64,000 nt of DNA, taken from assembly GCF_038005225.1 (NCBI RefSeq), contig NZ_JBBOSU010000001.1, positions 2,530,001 through 2,594,000 on the forward strand. Direction: 5' to 3'. Each line of letters begins with the position of its first letter. Position 1 is the first letter of the stretch. This DNA comes from Solibacillus sp. FSL K6-1523. Its GTDB lineage: Bacteria > Bacillota > Bacilli > Bacillales_A > Planococcaceae. Made by a program: the position numbers and the translations under genes. Below are positions 1-9,339 of the stretch, piece after piece. The notes beneath the pieces are model-generated. The model was not told the origin of the DNA. It was given only the letters and a program-made list of their open reading frames with translations, and searched no databases.

Positions 1-43
1 TAATTCGTTCTGCCGCAATTCGTACTACCACTTGATTTACCAT
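1..43 (-). CDS. Partial phage CDS, N-terminus only
   Basis: The first 14 codons of a gene run off the left edge. The ATG (43-41) overlaps the stop of the preceding gene as TAATG and sits behind GGAGGG, so translation is probably coupled. The visible protein begins MVNQVVVRIAAERI. Its position after the tail fibre genes matches where PBSX-type phages carry a very small XkdX-like or holin-region protein, but too little is visible to assign it. Confidence 0.6.
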   Translation of the reverse strand, partial: MVNQVVVRIAAERI

Positions 44-336
44 TATAAAATCCCTCCAATTTCATTTTCTGCTTGTAATAATAATTCATCTTCTAACTCA
101 CGAATACGTTTCTCTTCTGCTGTTTCGTCTTTAAAAGTCACTACTATCGGCTGACCACTTTCTAAGTCGACACCAACGATCCAATCTTTTGCATAATCAA
201 TGCTACCGAATGGTACATCGATATACGCTATTTCATCAATTATTGGGCGCTCATTAGGGGCATCTGACATTTCCCCAGCCTGATATATTACTGTACCACT
301 GCTCTTTTGGTAATAGATTCTATTTCCTATGTCCAT
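43..336 (-). CDS. Phage protein downstream of tail fibre, unknown function
   Basis: A 97-residue acidic protein behind a clear AAGGAGGG site, 12 bp after the tail fibre gene. It begins with a beta-rich stretch, and the last 25 residues (EEKRIRELEDELLLQAEN) look like a short charged coiled coil. Its position equals XkdW in PBSX, so a fibre-associated or assembly role is possible. I recognise no domain. Confidence 0.75.
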   Translation of the reverse strand: MDIGNRIYYQKSSGTVIYQAGEMSDAPNERPIIDEIAYIDVPFGSIDYAKDWIVGVDLESGQPIVVTFKDETAEEKRIRELEDELLLQAENEIGGIL

Positions 337-348
337 AAATAACCCTCC

Positions 349-1848
349 TTACTTAACTGCAATATAACTAAAGCTAGTTACAAAATCGTCGTTACCTACC
401 CTGAATATAACGCCATTACTGTTAATGGATGCGCTAGTACTCCAATTTTGCCAACCGCCAGTGTTACCGTCTTCCCTATCGAGCGCAAATGAGTCTGCAT
501 CAGAAATGCCCCAATCGTTATTAAATACTAACTTTCCCTTGAAATTATTAAATTTTATTATTACTGCGCGTGGTCTAAATGGTAAACCTGTAATGTTAAA
601 AACTGTATCATATCCACTCACATAGGATGTCCCTGTGCCCGATACCGTACTATTCGTTTCGATTTTTCCTATGTTTGTTGCCATCGTCGCAAACTCTGCA
701 TTTGATGCCGTCGGGACACCTTTTTGGGTAATGGCGTTTGCGACTTGTGATTTACCATTACTTACAGATTGAAAAAGCGCATCATAATCGTACTGATTCA
801 ATACTTTAACCCACTGTTGCCACACTCCATTAACCTTGGCTTTGGTATACATGAGTGAAGATATCTCTGCATTACCAGTGACAGCATACGCAACTAATTT
901 GATATAATTCGCCGCCGGGTCATATACATAACTTTCAACGAAATATGAATGATTTGTAGGTTTGTCACTGGTAGCACCGTGACAATAGTAAGTACCGGAC
1001 ACCTTAACATCTTCTAATTTACCGGAATAAACAATTATTTCATTAGTATCAGCGACCCAATCTAGCCAAGCCACTTTATTAAGATCATAAGAGCGAGTCC
1101 ACGCCATGGATGTAAGACTTTCATAGAATACTTGTCTAGATCGTATCGTACCGTACTTGAACGTCACTACCAAACCGTACGGTGACGGATATCCGGCAGT
1201 GTTATCTGATGAACCGGCAACATGGAGCGATACTCCCTCAGGATATTCTGATGGCATTGCGGAATTAAGCATAAAATTCAGCATAGATGTATGTCGTTTA
1301 TCATCTTCCTTATGTGTAGTAAATTCACTTTCTAACTCGGTTACAGTTCGCGTGATTTCTGTTAAACCTTTATTAATACCTGCTACTTTTTCATCAACAT
1401 ATTTTCTCGAAGCGATGATAACAGTTGGGTCAATGGTTAGTTTTACGACATCGGCATTATTTGTTTCAATCACAAAATGGATAAGCGTTTCCTCGGATAC
1501 CCCTTCCGATAACTCTGGCTTATATTTCTCTGGGTATTGGCCAACTGCAATCAATTGATTCTTGTCATCAAAAATACCGATTTCGCGAATCGTGAAGCCC
1601 CCTGCTGTTACGGGAATGACTGCATCAATGATGATACGATTATTGTTAGTTGGATCAATAGATAATTCTGCAATTGGTCCTCTCCAAACTTCACGAACTA
1701 ATGATGTTTGGCTTTGGCTTGGGACATAATGCGCACCGTTTCCATCACCCAGTGCGATATAATCTAAGCCTACTTTTGTCTGTGTGACTTGGGCATTAGC
1801 AATTTGTGCTAGCCCTATATTCGTGATGATTGTGCCGTATTGAGCCAC
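349..1848 (-). CDS. Tail fibre protein with collar-type N-terminus
   Basis: A 499-residue fibre or receptor-binding protein starting at GTG behind AAAGGAG. Residues 1-150 match the phage tail-collar fibre N-terminal family (DUF3751): GTIITNIG start, ALGDGNG, and GGFTIREIGIFD. That domain anchors the fibre to the baseplate. Around residues 150-185 a short coiled coil follows. Around 260-350 a segment with GTYYC and W-rich repeats resembles a pyocin-knob-like domain. The C-terminal 90 residues form a Gly/Asn-rich beta domain. It is encoded directly after the baseplate genes and is the likely host-range determinant. Confidence 0.88.
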   Translation of the reverse strand: MAQYGTIITNIGLAQIANAQVTQTKVGLDYIALGDGNGAHYVPSQSQTSLVREVWRGPIAELSIDPTNNNRIIIDAVIPVTAGGFTIREIGIFDDKNQLIAVGQYPEKYKPELSEGVSEETLIHFVIETNNADVVKLTIDPTVIIASRKYVDEKVAGINKGLTEITRTVTELESEFTTHKEDDKRHTSMLNFMLNSAMPSEYPEGVSLHVAGSSDNTAGYPSPYGLVVTFKYGTIRSRQVFYESLTSMAWTRSYDLNKVAWLDWVADTNEIIVYSGKLEDVKVSGTYYCHGATSDKPTNHSYFVESYVYDPAANYIKLVAYAVTGNAEISSLMYTKAKVNGVWQQWVKVLNQYDYDALFQSVSNGKSQVANAITQKGVPTASNAEFATMATNIGKIETNSTVSGTGTSYVSGYDTVFNITGLPFRPRAVIIKFNNFKGKLVFNNDWGISDADSFALDREDGNTGGWQNWSTSASINSNGVIFRVGNDDFVTSFSYIAVK

Positions 1849-1868
1849 AATACCACTCCTTTCATATT

Positions 1869-2480
1869 TTACATTGGCAATACAGTAATTGTTGATGCTG
1901 TCTTGATACCGGCTAAATTATTTGTCTGCACATGTTGTTCGATATTGCCGATGCTCATTGGATGTAGTGTGATTTCGGAGCCTGATGCAATATAGCTAGG
2001 AACAAACAGGTAACTCCTCACACGTCTTGCCACCTTCAGCCCGATATTTAGCGGGATGATCCTTTCAAGTGTTAAATCTATTTCGCGAGTTACCATCGTA
2101 TCAGCAGCCTCGAACGTATAAGTTGCTGTGCATTTCTCAATATCTAAATGCTCCTCAAAATTATTGTGCCCTACAAGTTCGACCAATATTTCACGTACTT
2201 TGCGCTGCGTAATTGGTAACCTAGTAGACTGTCTTGCGATAATTCTGCGGCGACGGAAATCTAATGATTCGACGGATGGATCCGCGCGAATATCATAACC
2301 GCGCTCTCGCATCCTAATATACTTTTCAGTGGCGGTCATGATGAACTGCTCTACTTGCGCCTTTGCACGGGCACTATCAAGCTCATCCAACTCGATTGCA
2401 ACCGTATCTGTTAGCTCTTCCATTTCCAATAATTCTTTATATATTGGCGGAAGATTGCGGGATACGCGATTATCACGCAT
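1869..2480 (-). CDS. Baseplate/tail protein, YmfQ/DUF2313 family (XkdU-like)
   Basis: A 203-residue protein whose start overlaps the baseplate J gene by 8 bp. The N-terminal MRDNRVSRNLPPIY plus ELLEMEELTD and the Arg-rich segment LDFRRRRIIAR are typical of the DUF2313/YmfQ tail proteins (Mu gp48-like, XkdU of PBSX) that link the wedge to the fibre. Gene order J, YmfQ, fibre is the standard one for contractile tails. Confidence 0.85.
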   Translation of the reverse strand: MRDNRVSRNLPPIYKELLEMEELTDTVAIELDELDSARAKAQVEQFIMTATEKYIRMRERGYDIRADPSVESLDFRRRRIIARQSTRLPITQRKVREILVELVGHNNFEEHLDIEKCTATYTFEAADTMVTREIDLTLERIIPLNIGLKVARRVRSYLFVPSYIASGSEITLHPMSIGNIEQHVQTNNLAGIKTASTITVLPM

Positions 2481-3531
2481 TTAAAATCACCATCCCTAAA
2501 ATCGGCACTTGATCTTTTAATAGAAGAAGATTGCTGTCCGTACCGTTGATAGTGGATTCTGTTACGTCGTGTACACCTACAATGTCCAATAACCGTGACT
2601 CAATATGTAGCTGCCTAACGACTGTTACATCTGAATTACTCCATTCTTTCCGCAAAGTTAATAAATAATCGGCTATTGTTTCTTCTACTTCATGCTGTAT
2701 TTGCCCAATCGTTACATTGGACAACACTAGCTTTAGGGCTAAGTTAATCGGTGCTGTTTCTACTGCTCGTGCAGTTACCCGGTGTCCAAATGGTGCAATA
2801 CCTAAACCTTCTCCCGCATTGACTACTGGATCTAAAATTGTTTGGATTTCTTCTATTAAAGATGTAGTTGGCGGATTAAAGTCCGAATCAATAATAGAAA
2901 TACCAACTGTGCCGCCCCCTGCAGGAGTACGATAGGCTTTCACACCACCTACCCCCTGTATACTCATAACCTTCTGCGTATAGTCGTCCCGGTTACCGCC
3001 ATAAGGGTTTTGTTTACGTGTGAGGAAGAATCTTCGGCGGAATTCTTCTGTTGGTTCCTCCTCCTCGCCAGGTATAAGCAGCTCAGTTAATTCTGCGGTT
3101 TGCAATCCATCAATATATTCGATAGGAATTAAAGCTCCAAACTGCGTATTCCCCACGATACCTACCTCTTCGCAACGCATATCATATTCCATAGGTGCAA
3201 TACGTTGAAAGGCGATATAGTTCAATTCACCAAGAGAAAAACGAGAACCAATTGGAATATCTTTACTGAACACACCTTTTAGAACTGCATATGTTGCTTC
3301 ATATGGATAGACACCGTATTCGGCTGCACGTCGAATTAAGTTTGGGCGGGATGCCGTTTCAGGAAATGTTTCAAGAATAATGCCATCAAGTGCGATATAC
3401 ATTTCTTGTAGCTCTTTTGCCGTCATGGCTCCCGTATCATAAATAATGGCACCTTCCCGTTTATCTACCTCGTTACTAATACGAGTTAGCATCCGTTCAA
3501 CAATGGTTTCGAAAGTTTGATGCTCAAACAT
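2473..3531 (-). CDS. Baseplate J/gp47-like protein (XkdT-like)
   Basis: A 352-residue baseplate wedge protein. The opening MFEHQTFETIVERMLTRI, the GAIIYDTGAM segment, GSRFSLGELNYIAF and EEFRRRFFLTRKQNPYGGN are hallmarks of the Baseplate_J family, whose members form the baseplate periphery that opens on infection. It starts 1 bp into the XkdS-like stop, so the baseplate genes are translationally coupled. Confidence 0.93.
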   Translation of the reverse strand: MFEHQTFETIVERMLTRISNEVDKREGAIIYDTGAMTAKELQEMYIALDGIILETFPETASRPNLIRRAAEYGVYPYEATYAVLKGVFSKDIPIGSRFSLGELNYIAFQRIAPMEYDMRCEEVGIVGNTQFGALIPIEYIDGLQTAELTELLIPGEEEEPTEEFRRRFFLTRKQNPYGGNRDDYTQKVMSIQGVGGVKAYRTPAGGGTVGISIIDSDFNPPTTSLIEEIQTILDPVVNAGEGLGIAPFGHRVTARAVETAPINLALKLVLSNVTIGQIQHEVEETIADYLLTLRKEWSNSDVTVVRQLHIESRLLDIVGVHDVTESTINGTDSNLLLLKDQVPILGMVILNA

Positions 3532-3941
3532 TACGCTACCGTCACCTCTCTTTCTGCATATACCGGACCGAATATTGTATGGGCAGTGAATTGTACGGAC
3601 ACTTTATTTTTCACATGACTAAAATTAAAAGCATCAACACTATCGATACGATCATCGTGTGTTAATGCTTCCGTTATGAGCCTTTTGAGCTCGCTATAAA
3701 CATACGGTATTGGCTGACCAAATAATTTAGCAATTTCAGCGCCGTAATTCCACGTGTAAATTAAGTGGTCATAACGTTCTGTGCTCAACGCTTTATAAAT
3801 AGCCTGTTCAATCGCATCCCTGTCATCTACATAGCCAACAATTCGTTTCCGCTCGTGATCAATACGATACGTGCGAGAAGGTTGAATAACTTCCTCAAAG
3901 TCAGCAGTCAAATCGTCATTCTCTATTTGCCTTGGAATCAC
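3531..3941 (-). CDS. Baseplate protein, DUF2634 family (XkdS-like)
   Basis: A 136-residue protein with the RTYRIDHERKRIVGYVDDRDAIEQAIYKAL pattern of DUF2634 and a gp25-like fold in the second half (YGAEIAKLFGQPIPYV). Relatives are lysozyme-fold wedge components that join the sheath end to the baseplate. It overlaps both neighbours by a few bases within the baseplate operon. Confidence 0.88.
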   Translation of the reverse strand: MIPRQIENDDLTADFEEVIQPSRTYRIDHERKRIVGYVDDRDAIEQAIYKALSTERYDHLIYTWNYGAEIAKLFGQPIPYVYSELKRLITEALTHDDRIDSVDAFNFSHVKNKVSVQFTAHTIFGPVYAEREVTVA

Positions 3942-4318
3942 TCAACCACCTCTTTATCAATGATTAAATATTGTTGGCCGCCATGCGCACGTATCATGGT
4001 CACCTTGTCGCCGTTAACTAGGCCATTATGGATTAAGAACTTTTTACGTCCTTTGTATTCGTGATTATGGGATGCAAATTCAGCGTAGTTACTGCCACCA
4101 GCGCGATTTTCGGTTAAGTGGTCCACTGTTATATCGACTTCATAATCCATTACAGCACGCGTTAATTTTAAGTGTTCTTGCTCGAGTACTAACTTTTGGT
4201 CAATCCGCACTTTTAATGGATCAACACTTTCCACCGTCCCATATACAACGGTAGATAACTTTTGAGCACTTACAGCATCTAGTACGATTTTACGTATGCT
4301 ACGCACAAAATCAGTCAT
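3938..4318 (-). CDS. Phage protein, DUF2577 family (XkdR-like)
   Basis: The ATG at 4318 lies in TGATATG, immediately after the stop of the XkdQ-like gene. A GTG further upstream would lie inside that gene and is less likely. The 126-residue product (MTDFVRSIRKIVLDAV, then VDPLKVRIDQ and HNHEYKGRKKFL) matches DUF2577, a small OB-fold-like baseplate protein of PBSX-type phages placed between the XkdQ and XkdS homologues. Confidence 0.85.
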   Translation of the reverse strand: MTDFVRSIRKIVLDAVSAQKLSTVVYGTVESVDPLKVRIDQKLVLEQEHLKLTRAVMDYEVDITVDHLTENRAGGSNYAEFASHNHEYKGRKKFLIHNGLVNGDKVTMIRAHGGQQYLIIDKEVVE

Positions 4319-4319
4319 A

Positions 4320-5282
4320 TCACGCAACAAAATCACCACCAATCAATTTCAAATCCATACGATGGTCCGACTCGTAAAAGCTATGTTTAACCGTCTCGAC
4401 CATCATAAACTTTGCTACGGATAAATCACCAAGATACAACTGTACGCCTAGAGTTGTGCCACCTCTTACACGAGGATCACCGAATACCTTATTGATGTGT
4501 AGCTTACGTGTTTTTTGGTTGTGAAGGGCAAGTAGAGTATCCGCTTTTACTTTCCCATTCTCGCCTTCGTCAAGTTTTTCCGGAAGTTGCAATACGCCCC
4601 ATTGATTCATGTTTTTACTGTCCTGGGCGATAAAGATTTCACGTTTACCTTTTTTCTTATCTTCACGGGTTAGCTTAATTTTATTGTACGTATTTTCATC
4701 GATGGAAGTGGTGTACTCAAACGTTTCTCCACTTTCTTCATCCACTAGAATGTCTAACTTTAAGTTCCCTACATCGCGATAATACAGTTTGCCGTACTCA
4801 TCATATAAAACAAAAAGTTTGCCCGTATTTTTTGTTGTAATAGCTCCAGCGTTATCCATGATAGTAAATAACTCTTGATTGTCCTCTACACGGGATGCAA
4901 TGACATGCTTTGTATCATCAATTAAACCGCCTTGTAATTTGAAATCAGCAATGAGCATTTTTAATACTGCTGCGGCCGTTTTCGCTTTGTATGTGTAAGT
5001 GTCTTTATTTTTAAAGTAACGTAGCTGATCATAAGCGGTGACACCGATTATACGGTTATCTGAACGCTTTTTCGTAAACACAAAGCCAAAAAATATCTTA
5101 TGCCCATCATAGTCAAAGCGAACGGCATCGCCCTCGTGAAAGCTTATTACATCATCTTTTATGACATTAAAAGTGAGCTTGCCAGGAGTACCTTTTCGAT
5201 GGACCTCCCATATAACGGGCTCTTGTACGGCGCATTCATAAATATTACCGCCGGACATAACTAGTAATTGATATTTACCCAA
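4320..5282 (-). CDS. Baseplate hub protein, XkdQ-like
   Basis: A 320-residue protein of the late-control/gpD-like hub family. The sequence shows WEVHRKGTPGKLTFNVIKDD, GDAVRFDYDGHKIFFGFVF and YDQLRYFKNKDTY, which recur in XkdQ. The hub forms the central tail ring to which the spike attaches. It overlaps the LysM gene by 8 bp. Confidence 0.9.
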   Translation of the reverse strand: MGKYQLLVMSGGNIYECAVQEPVIWEVHRKGTPGKLTFNVIKDDVISFHEGDAVRFDYDGHKIFFGFVFTKKRSDNRIIGVTAYDQLRYFKNKDTYTYKAKTAAAVLKMLIADFKLQGGLIDDTKHVIASRVEDNQELFTIMDNAGAITTKNTGKLFVLYDEYGKLYYRDVGNLKLDILVDEESGETFEYTTSIDENTYNKIKLTREDKKKGKREIFIAQDSKNMNQWGVLQLPEKLDEGENGKVKADTLLALHNQKTRKLHINKVFGDPRVRGGTTLGVQLYLGDLSVAKFMMVETVKHSFYESDHRMDLKLIGGDFVA

Positions 5283-5958
5283 GCTTGATCACCTGCCCCG
5301 CCTTGATGTCATTTGCATTCGGTAAGTTATTTAACTTAGCAAGTTGAGTATATTTAGAGCCGTCACCAAGATATTTCTTGGAAATTGCCCATAACGTTTC
5401 ACCCGATTTTACAGTATGCGTTTTTGGCGTTTCCTTGCCTGTTGTTGGACGTGATTTCTCAACAGTAGCCTTTTGTTTGGGTTTATCATTACTGCCCGCA
5501 TTTGGAGGGCTAGGTTCATTTTTTATGTTCAATTTTTTGGTGCCAAATGGTGTAAACTGCTTTAGACGTATTGGCACTTTCACATCAAAGCCATTTTCCG
5601 CATCCTCTTCAATAGAGTAATCCTCTAATGATACAGTCATATTCGTATCAAACAACAAAGAGCCATCTGGTTTAAGTCGATTGACAATAAACTGAAACGG
5701 CTCCTGTGACGTTTTTAATTTCTCTAGCTTTTCAAGGTAATGTGCTGCTGGTTGAAATCCATCCGGGTAAACTGCGAAAGGATATTTAACGTTTGGTAAT
5801 TCTACCTCAAAGTCAATATCCGTTAGCCCTGCTTTCTTCAAGATGTTGACCTCGCCCTCATTCATGAGAGTGATTGTTTCGTTTTTGTTGTTAATTTGCA
5901 TAGACATTGATGGAGGCGCTATTGGTAGCTGCACACCATCAAGAAAAAAATTATACAT
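5275..5958 (-). CDS. LysM-containing baseplate protein (XkdP-like)
   Basis: A 227-residue protein with an N-terminal baseplate domain and a C-terminal LysM motif (residues about 177-226: [20 protein letters not shown], then [13 protein letters not shown]). A Pro/Lys/Thr-rich linker (about 140-175) separates the two. XkdP homologues sit between tape measure and hub and probably bind peptidoglycan through LysM during injection. Confidence 0.93.
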   Translation of the reverse strand: MYNFFLDGVQLPIAPPSMSMQINNKNETITLMNEGEVNILKKAGLTDIDFEVELPNVKYPFAVYPDGFQPAAHYLEKLEKLKTSQEPFQFIVNRLKPDGSLLFDTNMTVSLEDYSIEEDAENGFDVKVPIRLKQFTPFGTKKLNIKNEPSPPNAGSNDKPKQKATVEKSRPTTGKETPKTHTVKSGETLWAISKKYLGDGSKYTQLAKLNNLPNANDIKAGQVIKLG

Positions 5959-8101
5959 CTACCTCGCCTCCTTCCGCTAACATTTCTGCAACCTCTTCCA
6001 CCTTTTCGCCGAAACGATCAATAACCCCATCGATATCCATTTCGGAATTGATGTGGTTCTCATTTTTCATATCGACTTTGATTTCTGCTGTGGTATAGCG
6101 GTTGATGGCTTCGCGTTCAGCTAGATCACGCATGTACTTTAAATCATCGGTTAAAACTGTCACTTTATCCGCTAACTTTTTTGTGTTTTTAGCAGTTTTT
6201 TTAGCTGGGTCTTTTAAATCATCTAGTGAGTTCGCTGCATCGGTCATACCTGATAATGCTGCTAGATCGTTGTAGCTGTTTGTGATTGATTCGGGTGCTT
6301 TACTATCGAAATTGAATAAATCGGAACCGAAATCATTACCGGCATCCCAAGCTGATTTGTACTCAAAACGGTCTAACCCCATACCTAAATCACTCATAAC
6401 CTCATTCATATCTAACTGCTCAAATAAAACTTCATATTCACCGTTTCCGTATTCTTCAGCAGCCCAATTTACTAAGCCTGCTAATTCACTTCGCCAACCA
6501 GCAACTGCACTAGCTAAATTCGAACCGAAAACAAAGTCTATTGCACTAGCTATCTTCTCGATGACTCCAAGTACATTATCACCCAAATCGCCAAATAGAC
6601 GAATAATAGAACCCACAGGATCATTGAATACATTTCCTAAAAGATTCGCTAACGAAATAAATTTGTTTGCAATCATTTCGATAATCGCGAATAGCAGTTG
6701 TAACAAAGCCATGAATATATTTCCGATTATCGCACCAAGAACGGCAAATGCCCCGGCTATCATACCTGTGGCGTTTAACGATGTTCCTGCAAAGTGATTG
6801 ATAGCACCTATTGCAGCATAAAACACAGCAATTAAAATAATGATAGCGACAATTACCAATCCGATTGGATTTGCAGTTAAGGCTGCATTCAAAGCCCATT
6901 GAGCTGCCGTTACCAACCAAGTAACCAATTGAATAGTTTTCATTACTACGTAATAGGCCATCAAAGCACCAGCTACACCTATTATTAGGGGTCCTATCAT
7001 TGACCAGTTATCGTACAAAAATCCGCTAATTGCTCCTAATATTTCGAACGCTTGTATTGTGATAGTTGCGATTGCATATAATGACTGTTTTAATCCTTCG
7101 AACATTTCTTTGAAATTCTCATTGTTAGCTATTTCGTTGATGTATTGCAACACTCCGCTAAACGCCATTAATGCTTCATTTTTAAATACGGTCCACGTTT
7201 GGCCCCAAGTTACTGGCATAGAATCAAACTTCTTGTTAATATCATTCGCAGCGGTAAACATCGCTTTTTTAACAATATCAGCAGTGATTTCCCCATCTGC
7301 CGCCATGTCTCGAATAGCACCGATCGGTACCTCTAAATAATCAGCAATAGACATTATTAAATTTGGCGCTTGTTCAAATATCGAGTTAAGTTCATCGCCA
7401 CGCAACACTCCTGATGCTAATGCTTGGGATAATTGTATCGTTGCGTTACTTGCTTCAACAGCACTCGCCCCTGCAATACCAAATTGCTTTTGTACCAGTT
7501 CACTAAAGGCAATTACCTCGGCTGTACTGCCAAATGCATCACCAGCATTCATACCGATTCTCGTAACCAAATCGGCAGTATCTTTAAACGATGAATAAGC
7601 TCGTTGAGCAGCTTCGAAAATTAATTGATTTGCTTTTTCGAGTTCAGTCATATCAAGTTTGTTAATTTTTGCATCCACATTTTGTTCAGGTATTAGCGGC
7701 ATTTCATTAATCAATAACTCAACACGTGCAGTTGTATTAGTCATTACATCCGATAGATTAATAACTTTTCCTAATCCATGTAAAGATAAATAAGTACCTA
7801 AAATTGTTCCTAAACTAGCTAATAAATTCCTCGCTAAATCATCACTGGTTCGAAGGTCACGATTGAAATTTTCTTGGGCTCGCTCGGATTGTTGAATTTC
7901 TGTTTCAATACGATTGAATGTAGATTCTAGTCGTTGTAGTTCAGATTGAGCGTGTCGCATTGCAGTAACATCAATTGCATTTCCTGACGCACTTTCCATT
8001 TGTCCAAAAGAGTCGATTACACTCAACATAGCCATATTCATTGCGGCAAACTGTTGTGACATACGGTCTTCAATCATTATGGATGTCCGAATTGTAGCCA
8101 T
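5951..8101 (-). CDS. Tail tape measure protein (XkdO-like)
   Basis: A 716-residue protein. Residues 1-80 are coiled coil. Residues 150-300 hold the conserved tape-measure domain ([25 protein letters not shown], then [14 protein letters not shown]). Several hydrophobic segments between about 365 and 480 could insert in the membrane. It sets tail length and is delivered at injection. Unusually, a two-gene insert with its own terminator separates it from the chaperone gene that normally lies directly upstream. Confidence 0.95.
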   Translation of the reverse strand: MATIRTSIMIEDRMSQQFAAMNMAMLSVIDSFGQMESASGNAIDVTAMRHAQSELQRLESTFNRIETEIQQSERAQENFNRDLRTSDDLARNLLASLGTILGTYLSLHGLGKVINLSDVMTNTTARVELLINEMPLIPEQNVDAKINKLDMTELEKANQLIFEAAQRAYSSFKDTADLVTRIGMNAGDAFGSTAEVIAFSELVQKQFGIAGASAVEASNATIQLSQALASGVLRGDELNSIFEQAPNLIMSIADYLEVPIGAIRDMAADGEITADIVKKAMFTAANDINKKFDSMPVTWGQTWTVFKNEALMAFSGVLQYINEIANNENFKEMFEGLKQSLYAIATITIQAFEILGAISGFLYDNWSMIGPLIIGVAGALMAYYVVMKTIQLVTWLVTAAQWALNAALTANPIGLVIVAIIILIAVFYAAIGAINHFAGTSLNATGMIAGAFAVLGAIIGNIFMALLQLLFAIIEMIANKFISLANLLGNVFNDPVGSIIRLFGDLGDNVLGVIEKIASAIDFVFGSNLASAVAGWRSELAGLVNWAAEEYGNGEYEVLFEQLDMNEVMSDLGMGLDRFEYKSAWDAGNDFGSDLFNFDSKAPESITNSYNDLAALSGMTDAANSLDDLKDPAKKTAKNTKKLADKVTVLTDDLKYMRDLAEREAINRYTTAEIKVDMKNENHINSEMDIDGVIDRFGEKVEEVAEMLAEGGEVDV

Positions 8102-8115
8102 CTATCTACTCCTTT

Positions 8116-8147
8116 CCAAAAGAAAAAGCACCCATAAAATGAGCGCT
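8116..8147 (-). terminator. Intrinsic terminator after accessory gene
   Basis: Stem arms 8127-8135 and 8139-8147 (9 bp with two G-U pairs) are followed on the minus strand by TTTTTCTTTT. It closes the accessory insert and would reduce read-through into the tape measure gene. Confidence 0.75.
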
Positions 8148-8186
8148 TACAATACTTTAATATATTTATCTTTGTGATCGTTCGAC

Positions 8187-8531
8187 TTAAAACATCGTTT
8201 GAATAAATATTTTGTAAATTTTCTCGTTAACTTCAATAAGACTTCGCTTGCCATCTAAAAATTCAATCGCAATGGTATGAGTACCTTTATTTTTAGCTGA
8301 TAATCCTGCTAAAAGACCAACCGGTCCTAATAAAACTCCACCCACAAGCCCTCTACTAACACCACTAACTGCACTTTTCCGATGTTCTTCAGTAATTAAT
8401 TCATAAGAACTCACAGAAGTTTTATTTAACGGAAACGACTTTGTAAACGAAGTGTATAACAAAATTTCATTTCTACCTACCATGATATTTTTACCTTGAT
8501 AATCACCGGCAATAACTTTATTTTGTGCCAT
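8187..8531 (-). CDS. Accessory (moron) protein with Gly-rich hydrophobic segment
   Basis: A 114-residue protein behind GGGGGAG. It has a beta-rich N-terminal half, then SRGLVGGVLLGPVGLLAGLSA, a Gly-zipper-like hydrophobic stretch, then a beta-rich tail. No catalytic motif is visible. It is followed by a strong terminator and lies between tail chaperone and tape measure genes, where it has no structural counterpart in PBSX. It is probably expressed separately. Confidence 0.75.
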   Translation of the reverse strand: MAQNKVIAGDYQGKNIMVGRNEILLYTSFTKSFPLNKTSVSSYELITEEHRKSAVSGVSRGLVGGVLLGPVGLLAGLSAKNKGTHTIAIEFLDGKRSLIEVNEKIYKIFIQTMF

Positions 8532-8568
8532 AAAGTCTCCCCCTTCATACGAATAATCGTTTTAATGG

Positions 8569-9081
8569 TTAATTATAAAAATCACTATTATAAGTAATGC
8601 GAGCCATACCAAACGTATCATTATCGATTTCGAATATTCCGACCTCGTCGATACCTTTTGCTACAGGACTGTATTTTTCTACCAAGCCTGTGTTTACTGT
8701 TCGAGCCATATTCTTATATGTTTCCAAAATACCGAACGCTTTTATAACATCTTCACCTTTTTTAAACTGGAAAGTCGATTCATCATAACCCCAATATACA
8801 CCTGAATATACATTCAATCTTGCAACTGCGTCGTCGAAAAGAACAAACTCATATTTATTTTTCTCATAAATATAAAGTTTACCTACGATGCTTTTCTGTG
8901 TGCTGGGAATAGTCCATTCGTAATCTTCTACTTTTTCTGGTTCACCCATTATTGAAATGAGTTTTTCAGAAGAAATATTACTGAACTGAGTTGTGTCGAT
9001 TATGACTTTCACATCCTCCTTGCTTTCTGTGCATCCAGCAAGAAAGCACATCAAAATTACTAAAAACATAAATTTCTTCAT
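8569..9081 (-). CDS. Predicted lipoprotein (accessory)
   Basis: The start at 9081 gives MKKFMFLVILMCFLAGCTES, a signal peptide with lipobox LAGC, so it should be lipidated and surface-exposed. The mature part (about 150 residues) holds ISSEKLISIMGEPEKVEDYEW, a pattern seen in small cell-envelope lipoproteins. With the next gene it forms an insert inside the tail operon. A prophage-borne lipoprotein could alter the lysogen surface or exclude other phages. The function is not assignable. Confidence 0.8.
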   Translation of the reverse strand: MKKFMFLVILMCFLAGCTESKEDVKVIIDTTQFSNISSEKLISIMGEPEKVEDYEWTIPSTQKSIVGKLYIYEKNKYEFVLFDDAVARLNVYSGVYWGYDESTFQFKKGEDVIKAFGILETYKNMARTVNTGLVEKYSPVAKGIDEVGIFEIDNDTFGMARITYNSDFYN

Positions 9082-9141
9082 AATAATCCCTCCACACATA
9101 AATATACCTAATATGGAGAGATTTAACTAGAGTTTGATTAC

Positions 9142-9339
9142 CTAACGCTTGCCCCTCTTGCCCTTCGAACGCTTAGCCTCTTTCTCGGCTTTCTTTTCTG
9201 CGTCAATTTTCACGTGTATAGATGCCACAATAAACGCCCGCTCAAACCTATCCAACGCCAAATATTGCGACGGTAACAGCTTTAGCTTATGCAATGCAAA
9301 ATGTGCAATGTTGGCGTCGCCATCACCGTCGATAATTAG
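9142..9339 (-). CDS. Frameshift extension of tail assembly chaperone (T-domain)
   Basis: In the -1 frame relative to the chaperone gene, 65 codons run from 9339 to a TAG at 9144-9142. They start LIIDGDGDANIA and end in a Lys/Arg-rich tail (EKKAEKEAKRSKGKRGKR). The frame has no ATG. It is blocked upstream by TGA at 9351-9349 and becomes open only at the slippery run. This is the pattern of lambda gpG/gpGT-like chaperones, giving a fused product of about 207 residues. Confidence 0.8.
   Translation of the reverse strand, partial: LIIDGDGDANIAHFALHKLKLLPSQYLALDRFERAFIVASIHVKIDAEKKAEKEAKRSKGKRGKR

Noticed and set aside
8187-8531. Holin
   Set aside because: It has one hydrophobic Gly-rich segment but no second helix or charged tail, and lies within tail genes rather than a lysis cassette.
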